This document shows positions 54,201-64,000 of a stretch of DNA of 64,000 bases, in pieces. The stretch comes from Hawksworthiomyces lignivorus (Eukaryota; Ascomycota; Sordariomycetes; Ophiostomatales; Ophiostomataceae). The translations under genes and the position numbers were made by a program. Numbering within the stretch: the first letter of the stretch is position 1; every line of letters starts with the position of its first letter. A model generated the notes under the pieces. That model was not told the DNA's origin and searched no databases. It worked only from the letters and a program-made list of their open reading frames with translations. The DNA lies in contig NTMA01000103.1 in the NCBI GenBank assembly GCA_002917075.1, positions 62,001 through 126,000 of the forward strand, read 5' to 3'.

Positions 54201-56690
54201 TTCAACCGGCATGTAATGTAGAATGCTAGAAACAAAAGTGGTGCGTTGTTCCTCTGCCAGGGCTGATAATTTCCGTAATGGGGCTCAGCATGACTTCTCT
54301 ACGGAGTAGCTAATGCCTTTTTTTTTCCTGAAGCAATGGCTACGCGATCTCGATCCTTCTCTTCTTGTTCGCGCAGCATCTCCGTTTTCCTGTGGGTCCG
54401 TCATCAAAACCGTCATTTTCCAGTTTACCAATTCAGGTATACTCGTACAGAGGCACCCGCTGCAAAGCTGTTCCGGTATTGGCCAGAAAATTTTTTTTGC
54501 AGGATGGCTGTATAGTCCAAAAAAAAAAAAATTCTTCTCTCTGGCGCCAGCGCCTTGTCGCCGGCCTAGAGCCCTCTGGCCAGCTGACTCCATCTAGTGT
54601 ATAACGTAATAAAATCTAAAATAGTCCAATCAGACATTCAGTTTCCTCCACTCGTGACTGTAGCATGATGGGTCGTGGAAACGTGAGTGCCACATCTGGC
54701 GCACGTCAAAAAGACGGTTCAGAACACAACAGCTAACCACTGCGATCTCGGTCCGCCAGAGGATTCAGCACACCATAGTACTTTTGCGAGTACCTAGTAA
54801 CATCGAGTGGATGCTTCCTCGTGTTCCTTGCCTTGGACCATGCCAGCCGAGTCGGATATACCTGGCTTAAGAGACAGCGATGGCGTTTGACTCACGATAG
54901 AAAGCGTGCAGCGTAAATTTGTATGAAATTGGGCATTTCCATGCGTCGGCTCCATTTCAAATGAACAGGCATGCGGATTCCAGTCACAACCTAAACATCC
55001 TGAGAGAGGTATAGAAACCAGGCCAATGGCTAATATTTAACGAAAATCGAAAAAATAAACCATAACTGGAAGGAATATCATAAGCGTTGTAGAGCTGAGA
55101 GGAACTCATAATAATAGCTAAAAGAATTAAAGTTTTAAATCGGAGTCTTCCGTATCATTCGAGCACGTTCCAACACCCTGTCATGAACGTCGATCTAGCA
55201 GCCATTGATGAACAAGCCGTGCGTCTCTGGACCCGGCAATAATCTACACCATAACTACGGAGTATAATTGCGTTGTGCAGTGAAGTATTTACGGCTGCAC
55301 GAAGCGGCTTGTGCTTATGGTGCCAGGGGAGACCTGCGTTTCGGACAAACCATGACACATAATTACTTGATGAAAACGAAGCTCTGGGCGCATGTTGCAC
55401 GTCAAAAGCGCCCTACAAGTTCATAAAGCTCATACAAATACATAGACTGGCCCGTCGAGAGTTTAGATCAAAGAAACGAACTTAAATAAACTTTTGATAA
55501 ACATCAAGGCTCTGCTTGAAGAGCAATATTGCTTTGTCTTTTTTATCTGTTGAATCTTTCGCGATCTCTTATTTACATCTTCTTGGATCTAGATAAGATA
55601 CATCAACATCGCATTGCCTAATATCACTTCCGCCAAATGCGAATGTGCACGATTGCAGTTAGCAAATTCAGCATCACACAATAGCACCACACAATCCAGC
55701 TCTTCTCACAACACATCCAAACTGCTGTACCGATTTCGTCCTTCCCTCCTCTTCGACCTCAATTCTACTAGCCTTCTTGCTCCTACAGCACCTAGTTGGC
55801 AATTGCCATTTGTCAAATCCTCGACGTCACCCTTCGTGCATCACGCTGTTGTTCTTGCTAGCGAGCTTTGCCCAAAACAAGGAAAATCTGGGGAAGTGCA
55901 CACACAAAACGAGATCAGGGAGACGAATTTGCCGCCAATCCATATTCACAACGCCATCAGCTGCCCGCATAAACGGGTAGAAAGCCACGGAGGCCTTCGA
56001 AACGGACACAAAAAAGAACTGGAACGACGGCTCAGGAGGAGAACACGGCTTAGCTAGGTGCACGTCGCCAATAGTTGGGAGAGCCTGGGAAAGTTTTCTC
56101 GTCACCCGACCTTTCTCTCGAATTCTGCCTGTGCAGAATTCCAGCCAACCTGCGTCCTTAGGTGATCGGGTCGTCTGTCTACCTCCGCTTTTTAGTGTTC
56201 CTGACTGTCGCAAAGCGGTCAGCCGTCTCAATCGGTTCCATTTCTTTTCTTTTTTTTTCTCCGACAATTCTAGCCCGCCACTCCTTAGCTGCTTCGCGCG
56301 CCTTATTGCGACGCTGCTAAAACGAGTGCGCCGGATTGCATTTTTGAGGAAAGAGCAGATCAGGTCACCTCACAAACTGTCGTCATAGGACCGCCCCACC
56401 TAAACAAAGGTTTTTCCTTCCCCCCCTGGCGCGCAAACTAAGCACACACTACTTAGTGTCCCAAGCAAACCCCGGTCGCAATTACCGCCAAGAAAAAAAA
56501 AGATCGGTGTCTTGCCTCCCCTTCCCGTCTTAGACGTCCTAATAGGCTTAGACGTCTCAATTATACCCAAACACGAGCATACAAAACCCCTGGTAGCGGT
56601 CCGGCTGGCCCCTACCAGTCATACGAACTCTTGCTTCCCTTCCCCGCTCCTACCCTAGCTCCAGCGACAGTGACGCACCTAACTGAAAAA
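51218..56690. other. 5.5-kb gene-free region
   Basis: No ORF here carries a recognisable motif on either strand (candidates examined: 51966-52368, 53080-53382, 54285-54604, 55614-56057, 55827-56267). It contains several homopolymers (A13 near 51740, T15 near 51908, A12 near 54519) and a CA/CG-rich dinucleotide-like stretch near 53965-53990. No tRNA fold or transposon ends seen. The last kilobase probably contains the arrestin promoter. Confidence 0.5.
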
Positions 56691-58312
56691 ATGCCACACC
56701 TCGTCAGCAATTTTCTACGGAATTCTTCCACTTCCATTGAGGCACAAGTCGCAAACCTGAAAAAGGCCACAGCCCGCCGACCCTCCCCCAAACCTCGGTC
56801 GTCTTCATCTGCACGCCACCAAAACAACCGCACATTTTCGTACGCCTCATCCCTCGACGACGACGACGCTGCTACATTTGTGCCTCCCGCATCCACAGCC
56901 GGGGACAACGCAAATAGCCAAGCAAATCACAGCACCAACACCAGAGCCATGAAAACCATGACAACTATACAGAGAAGCTCCTCTGCCGAGCGGCGCGACC
57001 ACCACTCACCCGACCACCACCACAGACTCTCCTTCGGCGGTCTACACTTTGGTCGGTCAAGTCGCGAGCTACACATCAACCCAAACTTAACACTTGACTG
57101 GAAAATCGAGTCGCCACCCATCGTGTTGTATGGCGATGCTGAGTCCAGCACCGGCGCCCTCGTATCCGGCCTGTTGTTCCTGACCGTCAAGGAAGAGCCG
57201 ATACAGCTCGAGTCCTTCGCGGCAGTACTTAACCTCCATGTCACCCAGAAGCGGCCGTATACCGCCCACTGCCAAGACTGCATTAACCAGTACACTGAGC
57301 TGCAGAAGTGGTCTTTCCTGCAGGGTCCCTTGACTTTGACAAAAGGTATGTTGTCTTTTTCCTTGTTCTTTTCACATCACCTTCAGGGCTTGCCTTAGCT
57401 AACTTCACAGGTCAACACGGCTTCCCATTCTCTGTTCTCCTAAAAGGCGACCTGCCCGCAAGCCTGGATGGTCAATTAGTGTCTATTGCCTATGAATTCC
57501 ACGCAGAAGCGACGCCTCTGCAAAACACGGGCCTTCCCGTCAAGCTGGAAAAGGTGTTTGACGTGAAGCGATCTCTCCTCGCCCCCGAACTTCCCCACCA
57601 TTCCGTGCGCATCTTCCCACCTACCAACATCAAGGCCAGCGTGCACTTCCCTCAAGTTATCTACCCGATTGGCCAGAATACTATGACGCTGCGTATCGAT
57701 GGTGTTGCTCGTCTCAACCCCAAAGTCAATACACTAGAGTTTTGGAAACTGAAAAAGCTTACATGGCGCCTCGAAGAGACGACCAAGACGCTTGCTCCGG
57801 CCTGCAGCCGCCACATGCCGCACGAGTCTGAAGGCGAAGCTGAGAGTTCAGAGCAGAGCGCAGCTAAGAAGGGCATCCAGCGCACCGATACGCGTGTCAT
57901 TGGAGAGAAGACGCTGCTGGGCGGCTGGAAGAGCAACTACGCGGGGCCAGACGACTCCAGTGTCGAACTCGAGTTGGATTACGCTCTGGCCAAGCACGCC
58001 AAATTCTCATGCGACACCAAGACGAGCGACGGTACCGAAGTGACTCACCAACTCATGGTGGAGATGGTCGTCTCACAAGAGTGGGCTCCGGCTGCTAAAC
58101 CCGGATTGGTGACGCAGACGGGTGTGGGCCGGATTCTGCGCATGCACTTCAACGACGTCCTTACCGAGCGCGGCGGCATTGGCGTTTCTTGGGACAACGA
58201 GGCCCCGCCAATCTACCAGGATGTGCCACCAAGTCCTCCTTCTTACTCGGAGGAGATTGGTAACGTCATCATCGAGCACATCGAGCCTCTTGATGGCATA
58301 AGTTGTGCATAA
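56691..58312 (+). CDS. LDB19/ART1-like alpha-arrestin
   Basis: Exons 56691-57345 and 57411-58312 (GTATGT donor, TTCACAG acceptor) give 518 residues. A Ser/His-rich N-terminus (1-140) precedes the arrestin-N part in LDB19 style: LTLDWKIESPPIVLYGDAES, SGLLFLTVKEEPIQLESFA and VLNLHVTQKRPYT, then across the intron LPFSVLL-type GQHGFPFSVLLKGDLPASL. The C-terminal half has beta-rich arrestin sequence, and two PY motifs (PPIY and PPSY) lie near the end. PY motifs recruit Rsp5/HulA ubiquitin ligases, so the protein should act as an adaptor for ubiquitination and endocytosis of nutrient transporters at the plasma membrane. The start at 56691 (MPHLVSNFLRNSS) fits the family better than the upstream ATG at 56631. 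Confidence 0.85.
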
Positions 58313-59836
58313 TATGCGCCAGAGCCTTGCATTTCTTTGAATTTCTTCATTCTGTCTCTTTATTCATTACTATTGGCCTTTTTTTTTACACTTCGACTTC
58401 TTCTTCGCGACATGAACAGCGAGCAGATACCCCCTCCAGATTTGGACATCGCTGGCGAATCCCACATCACTAATATGAAGCCTTCTTGCATATATCTACT
58501 TACAATGTTTTCATTTTCATTATTGAATAGCGTGTGGTTGTTTTGGATCGGAAAATTCATTGGTGTGTTGCATTTTTGTACATGGAAAGGAAATTAGCAT
58601 GACCATGAGGCGTTTGCATCATTTTCGTTTTCTGGAAAGAGGGATCCTGAAGATGTGTTCTTACCACCAATAAGCCAGAGTACAGAAACTCCATCGGTAA
58701 ATATATAAAATAATTGGGTTCGGTCAAGGATTAACACTGTGGAGCAGCATGCTCAGACAAAAGGACGGAAAATAAAAGGGCTATGGGAATGGCGAGTAGT
58801 GGACGCCTTGCCATGCAATGATAAGCCTAGAGAAATAAAACCAAATATACATACAAATATACAAAATGCAAACAAAGCTCTTTCTTATAAACCACGGTAT
58901 ATATGTGTAAGGGTCTTTTTCAGAAGCCCCTTGTGAAGTCGTTGTAACAGAGGGATGAAGAGGGCTTAGTGGCATCAGTGAGCCTGCCAATCCCCACTAA
59001 GAGCGCGGAGAAGTGGGGTCCCTAGCAGACCTTTATCGATAAGAGGGCTATTCATCCATGACGCCTCCTATGACTCGAATTGGCCCCGTGTTCGATCTTA
59101 CGAGATGAAGCCTCGCCTTATTGCGCCCTACACGTATCTTACTCGTATTATTACTCGCTTCCGTGCTTCGCGACCTGGTTCCCCGCCGAATTACTCATTG
59201 CCGATCGCGCTTGCCTTCGCCATTTTTTTTATGTCCCTCGAACATCACCACGGACAACGTGATTTTCTTTTTGTCGCCAAAGAGTCACACATTTGTGCAC
59301 AAGAGTGCGAAACCTCAGCCCTGCCTCGACCAGAGCACATTAAAAAGGCATATCACTTTCAGACCGCACCTACCTCTAAAAGCATTTTCCCAGCTTCGAT
59401 TAGACGATTTTACATTCAAAACTATTCGATCTGTGTCTCTTCCTTCACACACCGACAGCACCACCCACAGCTTCTGCCTCAATGATCCCTCGAATATCTG
59501 CCTAACTCTCTTTTTGTCTTTCTCCTTTTTTTTCTGTGCTCTCTCCTTTTTTCCTTGTCTATTGCAATTTATGGTCGTGTTTTAAGTTTGATACCCTACT
59601 ACGCCCACCATGGCGAGCAAAACTGCAGTGAAGCCACATGAGCGGCGCAAAGGCGAATTGGTAGGAAAGCAGCTCTATACTTGGCTTTGCGAGAGCCTCT
59701 TCTTCTAGTCTGTTTGCATAGATGCAGCTCGGTTGCTTATCCTCTCTTCTCTGATTAGGCCTTGAGCGATTTTGCGGAGTACGTCGAGAAGCAACAAGCG
59801 GTACGCTATCCACAGAGACAAGCTGCGGCTGCCGCT
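58313..59836. other. Intergenic, with a possible unspliceable first exon of the GTPase gene
   Basis: Contains a textbook start context (CCACCATGG at 59606-59614) opening MASKTAVKPHERRKGEL and ending at a GTAGGA donor (59661). The acceptor at 59758-59759 would join it one base out of phase with the GTPase frame, so I did not include it. The pyrimidine-rich 59100-59580 stretch looks like leader. Confidence 0.45.
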
Positions 59837-61958
59837 ATGTCAGATGCCTCCTCTACCACTGCCTCGTCTGCAGCAGCGGCGGCAAAGTCTGTCGGCGGCT
59901 CTAGCAACCGTGACAGCACGCTTGATGACCTTGACGACATCCTTGATGCGCTCGACCTAGACGACCCGACCCCGCAGGTGCCCATGCGGCAACTCCTTCA
60001 AGTAGCAAAGATACCTTCAAATCAAGATGCAGGGACTGCCGAGCCAAGCGCCGCCGTTTCCGGCACTGGCGACGAGGAGGATGCAAACATGAGCGCTCTA
60101 GTTGATATGATTACGCGGCGCATCGAGGAGGGCAATGGCGAGACTGTATTCGACCTCGGCTTCGAGCACAACGGCGACAGCCTTGGCTTGGATCGAGCTC
60201 AGTGGGACGTTGCTCTGCACCGTGTTATACATGCGGCCGATCTCGCCGGCGCGGACTGCGAGGTTCTCCTGACACGGAATGTGGGCGGGCCCGTTGATGT
60301 CCAGCAAGATGGGGCAGGTGGCGGTGGAGGTGGGGTCTCGGACAAGCGCCGACCCAAAGACTGCACAGGAAAGATCATGGTGCGACGACGGCCACGCAAA
60401 GTTGAAGACGTCATCGAGACGCGGATTGCTGTGGTAGGCAATGGTAAGGTCGCATTGCCTTTTTTCAGGATCTTTCAGAGTCGTAGCTAACGCACACAGT
60501 CGACGCTGGAAAGAGCTCTCTCCTGGGTGTGCTAGTGAAAGGTGACCTGGACGACGGCCGCGGCAAAGCTCGTGTTAACCTGTTCCGCCACAAGCACGAG
60601 TTCGAGACTGGTCGCACCAGTTCCGTCGGCATGGAAATCCTCGGATTCGACTCCAAGGGCAGCGTTGTTGCATCCGAGACCCCGGGCCGGAAACTGTCGT
60701 GGGAGGAGATCGGCAAGCGTAGTGCTAAAGTGATCACGTTTACCGATCTGGCTGGTCACGAACGCTATTTGCGCACCACCATGTTCGGAATGATGTCCAC
60801 TGCGCCGAATTACTGCCTGCTCATGGTCGCAGCAAACAACGGCCTTATCGGTATGAGCAAAGAGCATCTTGGCATTGCCCTCGCGCTGAACGTCCCTGTC
60901 ATGGTCATTATCACTAAAATCGACATCTGCCCGCCGCAGATCCTCGAGGAGACCATAACCCAGATTACGCGAGTCCTGAAGAGCCCAGGCGCCCGCAAAA
61001 TCCCGATTTTCATCAAGAACCGTGACGAGTGCGTCAGCACGGCCACTCAGTTTGTCAGCCAGCGCATCTGCCCCATCTTCCAGGTGTCGAACGTGACCGG
61101 CGAAAACCTCGACCTTGTGCGCACCTTCTTGAACATCCTGCCGCACCACGGCCGCTATGATACTGAGGGCGCGTTCGAATTTCATGTCAACGACACCTAC
61201 TCCGTCCCCTTTGTCGGCACTGTTGTCAGTGGCATTGTGAAATCTGGCGTGGTCCATGCTGGTGACGCCATCTGGATTGGTCCAGATGCCAATGGCCATT
61301 TCATGGCCACTAGCATCCGGTCTATTGAGCGCAAACGCATTGGTGTTCCTGCCGCTTCTGCAGGTCAATCAGCATCCTTCGCCCTGAAAAAGATGCGACG
61401 CAAAGATGTACGCAAGGGTCAAGTCATGCTCCACAAGACAGACGAGCAGCTACCGAAGGTGTACCGCGAGTTTGTTGCAGAAGGTAGGGTCACTAGGAGT
61501 TCATACGTGCCTTTTATCAGCCATTTTCTCCAGAGTCTTTGCTGCGTTCTCTTGCTTTACTGACTTATCTTCAAGTTCTTATTCTCTCTCATGCGACCAC
61601 CATCAAGCCAAAATATCAAGCCACGCTTCATGTGGGTCCAGTTTCACAGACTTGCGCTATCATTGACATGGACCGTCCGTTGCTGCGCACGGGGGAGCGT
61701 GCTCTCGTTGCATTCCGCTTTATCCAGCGGCCCGAGTACCTAGCACCAGGCGACCGGCTTCTGTTCCGCGAGGGCCGCACTAAAGGACTTGGTATCATTA
61801 AGTCTGTTGGCTATGACCCGGCTCACCCGCTGCGGCCGAAGCTCTCTCCGGAGGACGAGCAAGGTGATGGGAAGGCGGTCACCGCAGTCAACACGATCAA
61901 AGTTGAGGCTGCGAATGGGAACGGCAAGGCCAAAGTACCAGTGCCCGCCGCACATTAG
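59837..61958 (+). CDS. GTPBP1/GTPBP2-family translational-type GTPase
   Basis: Exons: first exon open from 59760, ATG 59837, to 60443; then 60500-61483 and 61576-61958, all GT-AG and in phase, giving 657 residues from 59837. G-domain motifs: G1 VVGNVDAGKSS, split by intron 1; G3 DLAGHERYLRTTMFGM; G4 VIITKIDICP; and an SNVTGENLDLV segment as G5. EF-Tu-like domains II and III follow (FVGTVVSGIVKSGVVHAGD, SFALKKMRRKDVRKGQVM, YQATLHVGPVSQTCAIIDMD, RALVAFRFIQRPEYLAPGD). The length is close to human GTPBP1 (669 residues, from memory). The family binds GTP and is linked to ribosome rescue and mRNA turnover. The N-terminal 200 residues are low-complexity (Ala/Ser, Gly). The true start is uncertain; see the intergenic entry for an out-of-phase first exon. 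Confidence 0.88.
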
Positions 61959-62718
61959 TAATGACGAAGAATGAATCTGCATTTTTTAATTGGTAACTAA
62001 ATTTTCTCTTCCATTCCTTTGTTTCCGGTGTTCCATTTCAGCATGTAAATTATACGAGTAGTGATTTGATCGTTTTCATTCTGTTATCCCACTTTTTTTT
62101 TTTTGCTCCGATTTTCAACGGCAACATTTGGAGTAGTGGAACATTGACATCGGAAAGCTGGAGTGCGAGTTGTCCGGTACACTTACTTCGTCTTCTGGGT
62201 TTTGTCTTATATATTCGGATCTTACATGGGATTGTGAGTTGTGGAGTGATCAAAGAGAGGAAGCATACTGGTTATGAATATGAGCTTTAGAGATTAACAC
62301 GCTTGCGTTTTAAAAATGACTATCGCAGAAGTTGGTACACCTGCTTGGAGGGCCAATTACTCACTGCCTTCAGTAAGGTGAGAGACGAAAAGATGCTGTC
62401 CGTCTTTACCATTAATGTATACACTGCTTGCCTCCATAAATGACCCCCTTGGTCTCGCGCTCAAAGTAACAAAAGGCATATGTGTCAATCAAGACCCCTG
62501 TGGAAAATGGCAACGGGAAGGCGCTTCCTGCGATGTGGCGCCACATCTCGGCATCTCTTACGATAAACTCGAAGTAGAGAGGAGCCGCGAAACTATACGG
62601 TCAAGATTCCAAATACGATGCTGAGGGACTATGGATCATGGGCTGCATCCTAAAATCACACCAACGGAAAAGCATCCAATAGAGTACCTCTGGCCGCCGC
62701 ACGGCTCACGCCCGCGGC
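61959..62718. other. Intergenic
   Basis: 3' flank of the GTPase gene. I see nothing coding. Confidence 0.55.
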
Positions 62719-63363
62719 ATGAATTACCCGCTGCTCCTTGGTCACATCAGCTTGGGAGCATTTTTGGTCGTTCGTCATGTGTTTCGGCTGTGGACCACTA
62801 GCGCCGAGAGCAACGATGGGAAAGAAGAGTTGGTGCCACAATGGCCCTTGCCATCAGCCGCTGACATCGCTGCAGGCTATGCCAATGCCGTATGCAGCTG
62901 GTTTCTGGCGCGCAACAATGTGCCTGGGACACCGCGCGTGGCACGAACCTCGTTCCAGGCCCTGGCGGTGGTAATGGCGCTGATGGCGACGGCGACGGCA
63001 GCCAGCCAGGCTGGGCTGACAGCGGCCTCCTCATAGGGACCTTGGATCGCCATCTTCTCCACGCTGTCAGGCTTCTCTTTGGCTACATCTCGATCACGGG
63101 TCGCCGCGCTCACGTCGGCCGCCTACCGCGCACTTGTCTACACGCACCCGGCCTTCTTCTACGCTCGCATCCTCGTCTATCTAAGCAACGCTACCCACAT
63201 GCTTCCCAATTTTGGTGAAGCTTTTACGCTGGCAGTCTTTACGGGCTGTCTTCTCGGTGCCATGGAAGCTTGTGACTGGATGGGCGGCGCAATGATGTTG
63301 ATGTGCATTGCCCTGTTGAATGTCGTGGAGCAGTGGACGTCGGCTCGCATCACACCGGAGTAG
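62719..63363 (+). CDS. Small multi-pass membrane protein, unrecognised
   Basis: Two exons, 62719-62970 and 63037-63363. The intron (GTAATG donor, GGGCTGAC branch, TCATAG acceptor, 66 nt) removes an apparent in-frame TAG at 63034-63036 and keeps the frame, giving 192 residues. Four hydrophobic stretches are visible: LLLGHISLGAFLVV, GPWIAIFSTLSGFSL, LPNFGEAFTLAVFTGCLLGA and MMLMCIALLNVV. An alternative 3' end exists: a 63333-63400 intron would swap the last ten residues for a 56-residue segment (63401-63566) reading RDAEGTLPRLALLIGLVDES and ending NKPSMQ. I do not recognise the family. The start codon could also be further upstream if another exon exists. Confidence 0.6.
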
Positions 63364-63566
63364 GCTATAGAACCTTGTCCCCATGCATCTGCCAGCGCAG
63401 AGTTGTAAGAATTTTGCTGATAAAGAACAGGGATGCTGAAGGGACTTTGCCGCGGCTCGCGCTGTTGATCGGTTTAGTTGACGAGAGCACGTACGCGATG
63501 TTGGAAGAGGCCGGAAAGCACGAACACTTGCTTCGCAAGGAGCAAAACAAGCCATCCATGCAGTGA

Positions 63567-64000
63567 GCAGGCGACGTAAGCCTTACTTGCTAGCACACTG
63601 CTGCATACTCTGCACGATGTGAAGTGTGTATTTTGTATTCGTCTCTAGCAGTCGCTTTGCTTTTAGAGTCGTCCGCTCCATGTAATCGCCTTGGGCTTGC
63701 TTGAAAAGTTGCGGTTTGCAGCCCACTCGACTCTTAAACCAGAGCTAGGCACAGGGCCGTTTCTGCGTGTAGCACTCGCTTCGAATGTATCCCAGAGAAA
63801 CCTATCTGTTATAAGAATAGCTGTTACAGCAAAATTCCTAAGTATAGATATTATTCCTAGTTGAACAAGAATAGAAAGGGCTTATTCGCCATGCTATCCT
63901 CTAAATTTCATTCCTTATGTACATTCACGGTTGCAAGAAAAATATGCACGATACGATGCATATTTCATGCTTTAACCTTAACTTTAAAGCTCAATACATG
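63567..64000. other. Intergenic, window end
   Basis: AT-rich sequence with no gene visible. Any gene beginning here is cut by the window end. Confidence 0.5.

Noticed and set aside
55614..56267. Overlapping ORFs on both strands upstream of the arrestin
   Set aside because: No motif, biased composition, no splice structure linking either to a known family.
60532..61368. 278-residue minus-strand ORF
   Set aside because: Antisense to the GTPBP1-like G domain, which has complete GTPase motifs.

Overview
The window looks like nuclear DNA of a filamentous ascomycete (Pezizomycotina). A sordariomycete, perhaps a hypocrealean, fits best, but I infer this from remembered protein similarity only. The evidence is: many short introns (about 50-100 nt, one of 281 nt) with GT...CTGAC/CTAAC...AG signals; family members typical of filamentous fungi (scytalone dehydratase, DUF1996, DUF7136, LDB19-type arrestin, a three-domain isochorismatase/AlkB/GST protein); and AT-rich gene-free stretches of 1-5 kb. 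There are no operons, rRNA genes, CRISPR arrays or intact transposons, and I recognised no tRNA.

Layout: 0.6-4.1 kb, a large minus-strand fusion protein. 6.1-6.5 kb, the 3' exon of a melanin-pathway scytalone dehydratase whose 5' exon I cannot find. 7.0-7.8 kb, a GPI-anchored Ser/Thr-rich wall protein. 10-11.6 kb, the mitochondrial outer-membrane protein Mdm10. 13.2-14.6 kb, a ZIP zinc transporter. 15.2-17.6 kb, a four-exon gene that I rebuilt by splicing and that encodes a cytidine-deaminase-fold protein (CHAE and PCKNC motifs) with a very long disordered tail. 18.2-19.0 kb, ribosomal protein S19. 20.2-22.3 kb, a fatty-acid transporter/very-long-chain acyl-CoA synthetase. 23.3-26.3 kb, two secreted proteins in tandem (DUF1996 and a chitin deacetylase). 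28.5-29.8 kb, a 27-bp minisatellite beside a possible PD-(D/E)XK-fold gene.

29.9-34.6 kb is a poorly coding accessory stretch with ORF remnants and a CAG/poly-Q array. Then come a GCK/STE20-type kinase (34.6-37.0), a DUF7136 secreted protein (38.0-38.9), a small membrane protein (41.5-42.1), LSM3 (42.8-43.4), a mitochondrial PPR-like expression factor (44.2-46.7), the GPI-anchor enzyme PIG-L/Gpi12 (47.1-48.2), a DUF7719 membrane protein (49.1-49.9) and an NmrA-like reductase (50.2-51.2). A 5.5-kb gap follows. The window ends with an LDB19-type alpha-arrestin (56.7-58.3), a GTPBP1-like GTPase (59.8-62.0) and a small membrane protein (62.7-63.4).

Most genes are ordinary housekeeping or secretory genes and do not form one pathway. 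Two loose themes show. One is the cell surface: a GPI wall protein, the enzyme for the second step of GPI synthesis, a chitin deacetylase and DUF1996/DUF7136 secreted proteins. The other is nucleic-acid chemistry: an AlkB-like oxygenase fusion, a deaminase-fold protein and a possible PD-(D/E)XK-fold protein. The least described object is the deaminase-fold gene at 15.2-17.6 kb. The main structural oddity is the 5'-less scytalone dehydratase lying against a T30 tract.
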